From Grammothele lineata (Eukaryota > Basidiomycota > Agaricomycetes > Polyporales > Polyporaceae), in the NCBI GenBank assembly GCA_002150815.3, contig NDFF03000388.1, positions 124,001 to 188,000 on the forward strand: a stretch of DNA of 64,000 bases. Direction: 5' to 3'. Below, one piece after another: positions 34,792 to 46,868 of this stretch. The notes under the pieces were generated by a model, which saw only the letters and a program-made list of their open reading frames with translations, searched no databases and was not told where the DNA came from. Made by a program: the position numbers and the translations under genes. Positions within the stretch are counted from its first letter, which is position 1. Each line of letters opens with the position of its first letter.

Positions 34792-36526
34792 TCAATTCAG
34801 ACGTTCGACGATCCGCAGCCTTTCTGCCGGAGATATCGCCTTCACATGCTCAACCCCTCCGTGCAATACGCCAACGCGCATCATAGAAAGAAGCTAGAAG
34901 CATAGTTCAGCGCTGTGAACCAATGAGCAATATAACTTCCACGTACGTTGTGCGCTGCATTACTGTGCTCGTATACTCCTCCACAAAACGCAGCCGTGGC
35001 GTCCTTGCCTCTGCGGCTCTCCAGCATTGCTCGTCCTCCGGGATGCTCATCTACGAACAGCTCGACGTCGTGGATGAAGCCGGAAACAATGACGAGCGGG
35101 CGCCTTTGAGACTCGTTCTGGACTTCTCCGCCCGCGAATCACACGTAGTCAGCTTGCGTGTACATTCGAATATATTTGTAAGAACCGAAGGGGTACTCAC
35201 AGCTCTCCCAGCCGACCACGGGGAGGTCGGCGACCTGCGCGGGCCAATGAATGGCGTCCTGGACACCCTTGAGGCGCTTGAGCTGCATCGCGAGCTCGCT
35301 CTTTCCAATCTCGTTCGCGGGGAAGACGCGGAGATTGGATGCGAGCCCGAGCGCGGCACAGGCGGCGATAAACCACTTAGTGGGATCGAACTGGTACCAC
35401 TTGACCGCATTGCGGTAGTCCATAGGGAACTGGTGGTGGAAGTTATGGTATCCCTCACCCATTGTCAACAGCGCTGCAGGGAAAGCGAGAGGTCAGCGGA
35501 GAAGCGCACAAATTAATGGGACGTAGAGGAACAAGCTTGCCTGAGAGGAAGTGATCTCGGGCCGTCTTCCGGTCGTCGAAGGGCGTTTCCCCGAGATGGT
35601 GCGCAATCGAGTTGATGCAGAACGTCGACTGCGTAGAGAGTCCGGTGAGTTCGACAGATCTTCTAACCACGTTCAACCCCCGTCCCTCCGACGCGCACGC
35701 ACCGGGAACGTGCAAGATAGAATACAAAACCGCAGAACTTACGTGGTGCACGAACGTGATCCTCCACATGCCCGCATACCAGAGCCCGCCGTACCAGTCG
35801 CCCCACCCCAACCCCGCGACAACGGCAGGGAAAGCGTACCCGACGACGACGATAAGCGGGAAGTACCACCGGTGCTGCCACTGCACGACCGCGCTCCGTG
35901 CCAGGTCGCCCGTGTCCGCCACGCCGGGCTTCACGCGTGGGCGGACCAGCATCCATCCAACATGGGCATACAACAGCCCCCTCCGTGCGTTGTATGGGTC
36001 CAGGGCGGTGTCCGTGTATCGGTGGTGCGAACGGTGTCCGCGCGCCCACCAGTACGCGGAACCTTGGACGGCGCTCGCGCCCATGAGCGCGAGCGCGTAT
36101 TGGAGCGGCACGGAGGCGTTATACGAGCGGTGCGACCAAAGTCGGTGGTATCCTGGGTGTCCCGACGAGTAAGTGGCGATTATATGTAGGACGAAATTGT
36201 GAGGGATGGTGGCGTGGCGGGCTCGATGAAGAGGGTGGGCGATGCAAGGTAGGGGACGTGTGAGGGAGGGTGAAACTCACCTGCCGTAATGCCTGTAAGT
36301 GTGCATGATCAGCACGAAGGGAAGACGGGCCATTGCAGAATGCGGCGCGGGATAGCGTACCTAGCATGGAGATCACGTAGTACGCCGCCGCCCAGACGAG
36401 CGTCGGGGTACGCAGTGGCGTTTTGCACGAGCCGTACACCCCCAGCGCGGGCGTCACCGTAAGGATGGCAAGGTTAAACCAGCGTACGCGCCCGAGGAGT
36501 GCCCAAAGATCTCTGAGAACGGCCAT
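34792..36526 (-). CDS. OLE1: Acyl-CoA delta-9 desaturase with C-terminal cytochrome b5 domain (OLE1)
   Basis: This ER membrane enzyme introduces the delta-9 double bond into palmitoyl- and stearoyl-CoA. The start is MAVLRDLWALLGRVRWFNL. The three histidine boxes are GYHRLWSHRSYN, GHRSHHRYTDT and GEGYHNFHHQFP. Membrane segments include NLAILTVTPALGVYG and FPLIVVVGYAFPAVVAGLGW. The C-terminal cytochrome b5 domain has VSGFIHDVELFVDEHPGG and VYEHSNAAHN, with both haem histidines. Exon 2 is only 12 nt (36281-36292), and the intron at 35474-35540 has a GC donor; both are fixed by the conserved residues around them. The protein ends ERLRIVERLN at 34792. The fused b5 domain is the usual fungal layout. 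Confidence 0.95.
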
Positions 36527-38311
36527 TTTGCAGACGACGCAGCGGCGCGATGGCTGTCAGAGTCAGAGAGAGAAGAATAACAAGGAAAGAGGGGGGAAGA
36601 TGCCGTTGAGCGACGAGGGCCAGCGCATACGGCAGCGGAAGGAGAAATATACCTGCGGCGCGCGTGCTAGGAGAAGCATCGCGCAGAAGTCGGTATCAAA
36701 CGTTGCGCTTCGCGCTCGCGCGTGCAGGGACGACGGCACCTTCGCGCGGCCTCGCAGCAGGGGCCGGGGCCCTTAAGTCGCGTTCCGTCATCGCGCGAAG
36801 CCCGCCCCTCGTCCTTTTCATCTTGCGCGTCTTCGGGCCCGTTCCCAACGCCCTCCCGTGCCCGCGCCGGCTGCGGTCGCAAGCGAACAGGCCGGGAGGG
36901 CCTGCGACTGCAACCGTAGCGGAAAGTGCATATTTCCCGACGCACTCTGGGCGCGCTGCCTGCTCGGGACGTGGCACTTACCCACCCGCGAGCGACTCTC
37001 CCGCCCCGAGAGTCGGTGCCTTCCCAAGCCAAAAGGACCCGGGGAACTCTGCCGCAACGTTAGCCTCGCTCCACAACCTCAATCACGTTCAACTCACGAG
37101 AACGAGCCGGCGGCCTGCGCGCACGATCGAGACCGCCTTCAGCACATGCAATGACCACATCGCGCCTCTAGCCAGGGCGTCGAGACCAGGGGGAGAGGGC
37201 CAGGGATGTCCATTATTGACCCGCCGCCGTGCGCGACGATCCGTACGCTTACGTCACCGCCACACTCACGCGGGTACCACGGGGAGAGGCGGGCGCGGCG
37301 CGTGTGCCTGCGGGCCCGCGAAGGGCGGCGCACATTACCCCCGACTGAGGTCTCTCGCGCACCAGGGCGGCCTGGGCGCGCGTCGCACCCACGGCCGTGG
37401 CAACGCGCGGGCGTATCTTTGCATAATGTTCATTTCTCTTGCTGGCTTGCTCGTTCACCCGGATGATGGCCGGGGAGGATGTCTGCTCGCCACGTTCGTT
37501 TGGGTAACACGCGGGTCGGGGACCTGAGATAATTATTGGCGGGCACTGCTTCTACTTACGCAGGATGCGCACCTTTGGAACAAGGAAGGATTTTGAATGA
37601 TTGCGTCACATTCGCCGTGCGGGACCGTGCTGGGGAAGATGCCACGTTCATGTCCGCGGACGTGGAGGTTGTTCCCCGAGCTTGTATGAGTACCTGTCAG
37701 ATAGCTTCTCGGATAGACAACCATGAGCAAACGCCGCACAGATGGGGAGGATCAAAATCTATGTTCGTGAATCAGGCACTGCTGTCTTTCAAACGTATAA
37801 TTGACTCACCTCTGTAGAGCGAGTGGCCAGTATCTCGAGTAAGCTTGTGAGTAGTCTCCGTGGCCGACCATGTGAGCGGATGATGGTGCCACCATCCACC
37901 CGACGACTCGAATAGGTTCAATCTCAGACATAGGAGAAATAAAGAGGGATGCTCGATCCGAAATATTATCATACATCTAGTAGCGGAAGTAATATGACAT
38001 CCGGGCCGATTAGACGGCCCGTCTAGGTATGTGCGGCGATAGGATAAGGAGGTATAGTAATGCAACACGGGCACTCACTCGCGAACGAAGCCCCACCCAC
38101 CTGCTTCCCGAGACCAGCCCGGGAGAACGAAGGAGGGGGAGCACATTCGCCAGAACGTTGGAGCGGGTCGTAAGCAGGCGTCGTCTACTCGTCGAACGCA
38201 GGCGGTCAGTGGCAGTCAGAGAGGTCAGCGGGCGGTAGACGTCGTCAGAGGTATGAACCCTCCCCCGACTCTCGAGCACGGCGAGGGAGAGCGTCGTCGC
38301 GGAGACCAACG
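36527..38311. other. Long upstream region of OLE1; no recognisable gene
   Basis: About 1.8 kb. The first kilobase is strongly GC-rich and carries long overlapping frames on both strands, including 36664-37527, but none has a motif, and the residue make-up (R, A, P, G) is what such base composition produces by chance. The part near 36527 should hold the OLE1 promoter and leader. The part from 37530 to 38311 is AT-richer and is the 3' flank of GT-A. Confidence 0.45.
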
Positions 38312-40128
38312 TTATGGGATATCCCTCAACATCTTCTCCGCGACGTCCCGGTTGCGCGCCCACATCGCTTCGCGCCACTCTACGAACCCGCTGGCCGGCT
38401 TCGCCCAGCCCTCCTTCATCATGCGTTCGACGCCCGCACGCACGGCGGGCATGTCTCCCGCGCGCATGCCGGTATCGGCTACGGGCGCGGCGAGGAAGGG
38501 CGCGGCGTCGCCCGTACGCAGAGCGCGCAGGGCGTGCACCTCGGACATGAGCGCGGGGCGCGTGACGACGACGCGATCGTCGTCGATGAAGCCGTACGTA
38601 TGTCGTGTGCGGTTCGTGACGAGCATGGGGATGTTGAGCTCGGTCGCGAGCGCGATGGTAGAACTCGCGCGGATCTTGTAGTCTGTAAATGGGATGCGCG
38701 TTCAGTAACAACGCGAGGATAGGCGCATATAGATAGCACCCACAACTGTTGTCGGCGAACGCTGGCAGTACGATATCGCAGTTGGCGATAATGTCGTAGA
38801 ATTCCTTATACGGGAGATCGCGATAGATGGTAACGACATGCTCGAGCTCGTCGGGAACGCCGAGATATTGAGAGCCGACGAGCAATAGTTGGAAAGGAGG
38901 GACGGCCGCTCGCGAGTCGGGTTCAAAGGATCTGCGGCCGTTTAGTGGCTGGTAACCCCAAGCAGCTGGGTCGTCTGTAAATTGTTTCAATAAGCGCCCA
39001 TTCCGGAGACTATCTACCTTGCGCATATACACACCATTCAATGAGTCGATAAGCTCCCTGAATATGCGCGCATAATCTCTGCGCTCGAACTCGAATTTGC
39101 CCTGGATGACTGCCTTGATGAGGTGACGAGGAGCTGTCTTCTTGGGGAGGTCTGGAACGTCTACAATGGGGACGTGCACGTCCACCGAGACGTGCTCGAA
39201 ATCGGCGTTGTAGAGATCCACCTCGCGGCTATCTGCGGCCTCGGCAAACCCATCGCGGAAAGCTTTCGCGACGCTGGAAAACAAGACGGTGGTCAGCAGG
39301 TGGCGTGTAAGGCACAGGCACCCAGACCCTCGGACGGCGTCCTCGGGACCTCTTAGTGCGAGTTTCCTTCCGCCCGCCTCCCCGGAAGTCTAAAAGGCTA
39401 ATCGACTCACTGGTCACTAATTGCAACGAGGCGGATGGCGTTCCTACGGGACCACCACGGTAACCAGCGTTTCCAGTCCATATCAACCACGTGGTGGACG
39501 TAACAGACGATATTGAACTTGTGGTCCGCGTCGCGCTTTTCCCATGCAGCTTTCAGGTCCTCATAGAAGTAGGGAAGGCTGTACGGAATGCATCGAGATG
39601 GGCATAATCTAGGCAACGGCGTAGACGCAAGGGTACGCACTCATACTGACAAGTCCCGAGGACAACCAAATCTACCGCACCGTCTCCCGTCTCAGAGTTG
39701 AGGAAGTCGACAAACTTCTCGTGCTCCGCGCGCATGCCCTGGTGTTTCCATAGTCCATAGTCCTGAACGATCTCCTGGAAGCCGAAGGGGAAAGGTTGCG
39801 CGAAGACGGAAATTTGTGTTGGCGCGGTCTCCTTATCCATGACGTCGCCCATGGACCTCGCGAGCGTCATGTAGACGTCGCCGTGATAGACAAAGGACGT
39901 AGCGAATGTGACATTTCGCCTGCGGAGAGAATGCGAGGGAACGACCGAGGTCGCAGTGTCCTGGTGGAGGCCGTTCTCGACGTGTGGGGGTGGTGGCGTG
40001 CCAGGAGGGTAGGTGCCGCCGAGTTCGGAGTAGTCGCGATCGACGGAAAAGGAATGGGAGAAGAGCCAGAGGACGCCGACGGTGAAGGCGGCGGCCAGGC
40101 CGTATACCTGGAGGCGTCGGCTTGACAT
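38312..40128 (-). CDS. Type II membrane glycosyltransferase, paralog GT-A
   Basis: It has a short cytoplasmic start (MSSRRLQVYG), one membrane span (LAAAFTVGVLWLFSHSF) and a lumenal body, so a Golgi enzyme is likely. Conserved blocks shared with GT-B at 48.9-50.7 kb are RRRNVTFATSFVYHGDVYM, GFQEIVQDYGLWKHQGMR, VLGTCQYD, KRDADHKFNIVCYVHH, DDPAAWGYQPL, LLLVGSQYLGVPDELEHVV, DIVLPAFAD and YGFIDDDRVVVTRPALMSEV. The tandem of a sugar-domain-like N-half and a C-half with a late DIVLPAF/STIALATELN pattern suggests a GT-B-fold enzyme; this is inference. The exact family and sugar are unknown. There are about five exons, and the junctions I followed keep frame. Confidence 0.7.
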
Positions 40129-42015
40129 GAGGAAGGGGGGAAGGAGAGGCGGCGAAAGGAGCGGAAGGCGGCGAGGGCCAGCGGAGGCGAGAGCAATATG
40201 TAAGAGAGCAGAGAGCGTCGGGTCGGTGGGCCTGTGCTCGCGAGGATCAGACCAACCCGTGCGCTCCGGAGAGCGATCTCAGATCCTGCCTCGACTGCAG
40301 GATTGAAGCCGCGCCACTGTGGCATAATATTGCCGAAGCCTCCGATAAGAAGGGATAACAGCGACAGCCTGTCCGCATCTAACAAGGTACGAACCGTTCT
40401 GACGGCCTTTCAACCCCGCAGCCTCCTCCTTTGCAACGTCCCGCAAGGTGCTCCCAGTTGTTGCTGCCCGGCGCGCGGAAGGAAGTGCGCACATGCTCTA
40501 CGCGCACTGGCCACACATCGATGGTAGCCTATGGTAGCAAACCCGAAACGATGCAGATGGAGCGTCATTACTTCTCGCGACCGTCGCTTGCGCCCATCCG
40601 ACTCGGAGTCCCTACCGGACGCCCATCCATCAAACAGCGATGTCAACGACCACGGTCATCCATGGCCACCACATTCCCATCTCGACCAACCTGGCTGCAC
40701 CAAACACCACGCGCTGTGTATGTCTCGGCCAGTCGTTCAGGACGACGCGCAAAGGTTGTTTGGCCGGTCGAGCGCACCGGCTGTGCCGGGCCTTGGTCCA
40801 TTCTCAGCGCAGCCAGAGACCCCTGTGTGAGGTTTGTGAAACCCGCCGCAAAATATTCTCAGGTGGAGGCGGCGCACACACGGCGCCGTCATGCAGCAAA
40901 CACCGGTTACACCGGGGTCTCTGCAGAGCGACTCAGACTCGAAGAGATCGAGGCGGTGCGTAGTCTGGTTGATCCTCAGCGACACGGAATCGCAGAGTCG
41001 ATCGCGAATTTTGCGAAAATCAGTGGCTTCGTCGTTCCAACTTCCCATCCTGATGGCAATGCGACCCTGCACATGTAGCGTGCTCATGCCTATCATCGAT
41101 GCGTGCCAAGGCCCGTACCAATCTCCGCTCAATGACATTGGTGACTTCGGGTTCTATTCACGAAGTTGACTTTGCTAACGAGATGATTTACGTCAGTATG
41201 CTGTTCTTTGCCGACACGTATACGAATATAATCTTCCTTCTTACGAGTGTATCCGGCCTCGAACCTTCTAGTGCGTGAATATGTATCCACTCGAGAAGCC
41301 ATAAGCAGATGAACCATCGTCTTGGGCATCTTTAGGTATCTCCTATCATTGAGTAGTGCACCGTAGACTCAAACAGCGCGGCCTTTCGACGGCTCGCCGA
41401 CAATAGCCAGTTTACGCCCGCAACATACCCGCTTTGACATCCCCACGTCCGACCTGGACGTCCATTGTTTCCCGAGAGCGCCACCAGCCCCATTCCTACC
41501 GCCAGATGACATGTCTCCCAAACATCCCGCGGTACCCCGCGCCTTCTCTGATCCGGCACCTTTCAGCACGGGGACGAACCACCGATCGTCTGCGAGGCCG
41601 GACGGTTCTGGAAAACACTGTACGTACTTACTCTTCATTGCGAACAAGGACACGCGCCTGTCTCAAGAGTCAGAAGCCAAGAATGATTGTACTTAATGGC
41701 GCGCGACAAGCTCAAACCCAGACTGCGCGGCAAGGGCCGAAGTCGGTGAGAGTGACTGTCTGGAGAGAATCCCCCGCACCGTCTGCTTCTGGCGCATCGG
41801 CGCAGCATGAATACATGATGTCCGATGACATCCCCTCAGCGCGCGGGACGACGTCCGCGGATATCGCAGCCAGAAGTGACCTCACTCGCAGGCACATCAT
41901 CTAGCGCAGCGAAATGAGTCCGTCGGCACGTTAGCGATAGTCAAGAAGAGCTCAAGATAATCATACACGGCACCTCGTCCCCAAACATCATAAGTTACCT
42001 CCTCCCAACTGCACC
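40129..42015. other. Gene-free stretch between GT-A and OFT1
   Basis: About 1.9 kb. An open frame at 40431-41078 (+, 215 codons) and a shorter overlapping one at 40640-40963 have no family motif and no matching splice structure, so I do not call them genes. The left end should contain the GT-A promoter. Confidence 0.4.
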
Positions 42016-43749
42016 TCAGTGGTCGTCCGCGCCCTCATACCCCCACCTGAGCATCCTCACCGCGCCGTCCCGCCAGCTCGCGACCCGCCGCCCGGACACG
42101 GCCGAGTACGTCGAGCCCTCGGTGCCGACGAACCCGTGCGCGAGCGAGAGCATCGCGGCGTCGAGCAGCACGGGGTACCACCGCCCGAGCCGCTCCTCCG
42201 TGCGCGCCGCCGCGTGGTCCGCCGCGCGCCAGCCGAGCGCGCGCACGGACGCCCACCACGCGGAGTCGGTCTCGTCGGAGGCGACGAGCACGTGTGTGGA
42301 AGGGATCGAGAGGCCGTGGCGCGCGAGGAGTTCGGCTTGGACTTCGCTGTTCGAGGGAGGTGCATAGGGGTAGTGGGATGAGCATGGGAGGGGGAGGGAG
42401 AGGGCAACGCTGAGAGACTTGGACTCACCTCACACGCCGCGCGATGACGGAGAGCGGAGCGAAGCACTCGTCCTTTGACCTGTCCCCGCAAAGGTTCCCG
42501 AAGTCGCCGTGGCGGATGTGGACGGAGATGTACTGTCGCCACGCACGGAGCGCCGTTAGCATCCGACGGGCGTGCGAGCCTGGAGGGCGCGCGGCGCCGA
42601 CGCCAGAATTGAGATGCACTCACCGGGGGTACTTCCATGCCTGGGGGGAGCTCAAAGGCGTCGCGCAGGTACTCCATCGCGAGGGACTCGAGGCGTGGAG
42701 TCCATCGCATGTATTGGCCGACGAGCTTCCAGACGGGCGAGTAATCGCGCTCGAACTCCTGCGGGGACTGGATAGGACGCGAGGGATTTAAGATCGCCGA
42801 ACGCTTTCGAGGGAGAAATCACAAATGTCGCGCACCCTTTGAGACACCCCAGTGTAGAAGAGATAGTCGAAGCACAGCAAGTGATCGTCGGGCTCCAGGA
42901 GCACTCCATGTTGGAAAGAAGGGTCGGGGGTGCGGCTGCCGACGTACTGCGAGCGCGTCTCTGGGAAGCTCAGTCGCGCGAGGGACCAGAAGCTGGCATA
43001 GGGGTCGTTAGGGTCATTCGTGAGCTTGATCCACGAGGGCGCTAGCGTATATGATATGTCTTGCCGCCAGTGGAGGTAGGAAATGAGGAGGGTCTATGAC
43101 GAACACGATTGGAGAACTTACCGAGGTTCAAGATCCACGTCACCGAGCTCCCGCGCGGGTTACCGTCGACGGGGTGTACCGCCTGCCATGTATTCCAGCA
43201 TCCTAGCTCATCAATAACGTCACTGCTCTCCTGCTTGACATCGCGCCATTCGACTATCGGGATCCCGGAGTCGCGGATGAACCGCGGGACGTCGAAGACT
43301 TCCCCAAACATGACGTTACCCGCCTCGTAGCCTACGTGGGTGGGGATAAACATTGGAATGATAGATACACGGTCGGTGATGTGCCCCATGTAGATGAGGT
43401 TTGCATAGGTCATGACGTCGTTAGCTACGGGAGCAGATCGGCCCGAGGTGTTAACGCGACTTCAGAGTGAAGTAACCCAAGAACGAGTGGACGTACTCCA
43501 TCCCGCGGATATCCAAGAGGTAATGTACTTGGTATCATTGCGGAGGTTGTCACGGAAAGACGGAGTGGGAGGCCCCAGAACGAGTGGTGGTAATGGAGGC
43601 TCCACCTGGCCACCGATATTTGACAGGAAATCGTGGACGGTCTCCGGGATGCGGGGGATGTATTCCGGTTGGAAGTTGTAAGCCAACAGGCCATAAAGGC
43701 ACATAGCAGCCAGCGCAACAAGCAGGTATCTCCTGGTGAACGCAGACAT
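42016..43749 (-). CDS. O-fucosyltransferase-like type II membrane protein, paralog OFT1
   Basis: The start MSAFTRRY precedes a membrane span (LLVALAAMCLYGLLAYNF). The lumenal part reads FRDNLRNDTKYITSWISAGW, VMTYANLIYMGHITDRVSII, FGEVFDVPRFIRDSGIPIVE, GCWNTWQAV, EPDDHLLCFDYLFYTGV, then YISVHIRHGDFGNLCGDRS, HVLVASDETDSAWW and HGFVGTEGSTYSAVSGRRV, ending GADDH. The VHIRHGDF motif and the late GTEGSTYS motif match the nucleotide-sugar site of the GDP-fucose O-fucosyltransferase group (HxR and the S/T-rich end). The donor and acceptor are not known. It has about eight exons, and the ones checked are in frame. It diverges from OFT2, its paralog, across 1.3 kb. Confidence 0.75.
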
Positions 43750-45081
43750 GGCCAGCAGGGAGGTAGGTGAGAGGGGGAGCGCAGGGGGCCGGAGGGAAGA
43801 GAGGCGGCGTATGCGAGGAGGGCTTCAATTAAGAGCTGCGGGCCAGAAGTCGCGAGCGCGGACGCATATGGGCAGGCGGAAGTCGTGCTGCCAAATTCGT
43901 TCGTTGCTCTGGCAGGACGGCGTGGACGGATGGTCGTCGATGTCAGGAACGGGAAGCTCCTGCCGCTGTGCCTGCGAATACTGGGTGATTGACCGGCGTA
44001 GAACGCATCACGGCGGCGCTTGAGCGTGTGTACGACGGCCGAGGGGTGCTGGGATCACTGAGCTGCGATAAATAGCCAGTACGTTGGTGTGGTCTGACTC
44101 TTTTGCGCCGAGCACGAACGGGGTCACTAGACGGTCGTTAGCGAATCGCCGTCAGGTAGTTTGGAGCTATAGCATGCTATTCGCAACTTCAATGCCAGTC
44201 ACCAGAACGCCTGCATGCACGGAAGAGAGCATAGTCGACATGCTCACCTCGGAACCGCACGGAGGCGACGTCTCTTCTTTGGCGAAGCTTAGATGGCGAA
44301 CGACATGCATGCCACCGAAGCCGAGCGCGCGTCCACGCTGCGAATTCTGCGCCCGCGTGGTCGGGCTTCTTCAGTTCAATTATTGCGAAAGCCAGAGCGG
44401 GAGCTCTCTGCGCTGCGAAAGCAGAGTCTGTCGTCAAGAGAACATATGAGCGATGCCCGCTCACGCGCGGTGAGCGACGTCATGGTCATGGAAGACGCGA
44501 TGGTGGCTGCAGCCACCGCGGCCCCGGGTCCCAAAAACGGCAGCGCCACCACGCAAACACCCACCAGACGCCGGCGCCGGCTTCGGGATTGACCATGACG
44601 TATGCGTCACGGTTTGGCATAGGGCGCACGTTAGTCCTTCCCGCCAGTAGTGGGCGGAACTGGTCTGTCTAGGGGATGCCAGGCCTGGCAGAAGTCTAGC
44701 CTGGCATGCACACAACTCCTGTGGCATGGGAGGACAAAGGTGGACAGGTGAGCACATTATCTCCTCACTCAGGCTGTCAGACCACCCGAGGACGCTCGCT
44801 TATCTTGGACGCCTTCAACAGGGAGGTTCTGCGGCCATGGCACGCACTGCGTTCTCTAGCATGACTGTCTGCGATTACAGTTCTAGGGGATATTTTCTAA
44901 GGTTCCCTGACCTCCGCTCATAGCGCCTTCGTCAATCCTACCTTTAAGAAGATGGTATGAAAAGCCGCTCAAAGCACCATGCCGGTACCGCGTTCCTGAG
45001 ACGTGTGACGCCATCCGTCTTCCGCTCTTCCTCCACTCGTAACGCAAGCTTGGGATTAGGACAACGGTCGGCCGCCTTGCT
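43750..45081. promoter_or_regulatory. Divergent region between the two O-fucosyltransferase-like genes
   Basis: A gap of 1.33 kb between starts that point apart. It is long for this window. It holds no recognisable gene; the open frames at 44084-44592 lack motifs. Shared control of the two paralogs from this region is possible but not shown. Confidence 0.4.
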
Positions 45082-46736
45082 ATGTCGACCCTCGCTCAGC
45101 GATACATTGTAGTCATCCTCTTGATCGTCGCCCTCTATGCTCTCTATTGCGCCAACATGCAACCGGAGCTCTCGGAGGTGGCTCTACACCAACTCTGGTC
45201 CAACCTTCAACGCAGGCCAGAGAAAGATGCAGCTCGTATGGATGATAAGACGAATGGTTTAGTCAAGGGACCGCCCACGTTCGCTTTCCGCGATAATCTC
45301 CACAATGACACCAAGTACATCACTTCTTGGATCTCTACAAGCTGGAGTGCGTTGCTCTCCTTTCTTGTGCATCTCACTTGCTAGACGAGGTATCTGTAGA
45401 AGATGATATCATCGCCTACGCCAACCTCATCTATCTCGGATACATGACCGGCCGCATCCCAATCATCCCAATGCTCTTTCCCCCTTACACACACGAGGAT
45501 GCTCCCTCTGTTCGCTTCAGCGAGCTCTTCGACGTCCCGCGATTCATAAGGGATTCCAAGATTGCGCTCATTGAGTGGCATGACGTCAAGGACTTGAACA
45601 ACGGCATTGTGGAAGAGGTCGGCTGCTGGAATGTTTGGCAGGGCGTACAAATCTACGAGCACCAACCTCGGTACACCCAGATGATGGATCGGCTCAGGCT
45701 AGGTAAGCACATGGTCCTCAACTTCTTCGTCTGTCGTAATGAGCAATAATGATTCTTGACAGACGTGTCGTACACCAACGTGCCTCCATGGGTGAAGATG
45801 ACAGACAATCCAAACGACCTCACCACCAACCTGTGGTCCCTGGCCCGGCTCACATTCCCCGAGCAGCGTCCGTACGATATTGGGAGCCCCATGGCGTCTC
45901 TCCAGCACCACGTCTCTCTCGAGCCGGACGATCATTTGCTCTGCTTCGACGACTTGTACTACACCGCCGTCGCCCCGCAGGTGCGCGTATTTTCATACAC
46001 ATAGTACCAAACGCCATTGACACCATGCCAGGCTTCTCATGAAATTGAGCACGATTACTCGCCGGTGTGGCGAGACATCGCACAGCACCTCCGATGGACG
46101 CAGGAGATCCAGAGCCTCGCGGAGGGATGCGTCAAGAGCATACTCGACCTTCCTCAGCGGTCCTCGATCCCACATGTACGCCGCTTTCCGACGGATTCTC
46201 TCTAAAGGGAATGAGAGGTGCTAATGTCCGCGCCATTCTCCATGGGCAGTACATCATAGTCCATATCCGACGCCGCGACTCGGATCGGAACTGGTGCGCG
46301 GCCGTGACGAACCCAGCAGCCTGCTTCGCCGCCCCGTCTACGATCGCGAGACTTGTAAGGTGGGTGAATCCCGTCAGACCCTGACACTGGCTCACTTTCT
46401 CGCAGAGAGGTACAAGATGAACTCCGCGAGCGCAGGAATATCGACATCCCCGCATCCCGCGTGATCATAGTGAGCGACTCGCGCGACCCGGCATGGTGGG
46501 ACGAAGTGAGAGAGTTCGGCTGGCGCACGCCCGAACGCGCCGTGGTGGGGACGACGGGGAGGTACGAGTGGCGGTACCCTGCCCTCATCGATGCTGCCGT
46601 CCTCTCGGGCGCGGTAGGCTTCGTGGGCACGGAGGGCTCGACGTACTCGGCGATCTCGAGGAGGAGGGTGGGGACGTGGCATGATGGTGCGACGAGGATG
46701 TTGAAGTGGGGGTCTCGGGAAGTGGGTGATCACTGA
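45082..46736 (+). CDS. O-fucosyltransferase-like type II membrane protein, paralog OFT2
   Basis: This is a paralog of OFT1. It starts MSTLAQRYIVVILLIVALYA, which contains the membrane span. Shared blocks are FRDNLHNDTKYITSWIST, IIAYANLIYLGYMTGRIPII, FSELFDVPRFIRDSKIALIE, GCWNVWQGV, EPDDHLLCFDDLYYTAV, YIIVHIRRRDSDRNWCAAV, RVIIVSDSRDPAWWDEV and GFVGTEGSTYSAISRRRV, ending REVGDH. The HIRHGDF motif of OFT1 is changed to HIRRRDS; the HxR core remains but the HGDF part does not. This may alter sugar binding. Exons join in frame (for example ARLV-REVQDELRER across the intron near 46360). It converges on ORC2 with 132 bases between them. Confidence 0.74.
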
Positions 46737-46868
46737 TTGCGACGCCGCAGTGCCACGGCTAGAGGAGTTTCGATGCGCAACTGCTTGTATCGTTAGATTT
46801 GGCATACCGACTGGGTGCCGTATAGTACTCTTACAGTCCTTCGGCTAAGCATGCGTCGTCAATGTGGT

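Noticed and set aside
36664..37527. 287-codon plus-strand frame upstream of OLE1
   Set aside because: The base composition alone explains it; no motif, no splice logic, and several equally long overlapping frames.
40431..41078. 215-codon plus-strand frame between GT-A and OFT1, and a Cys/His-containing overlapping frame resembling a zinc motif
   Set aside because: Spacing does not fit any zinc-finger class, and I found no supporting homology or introns.
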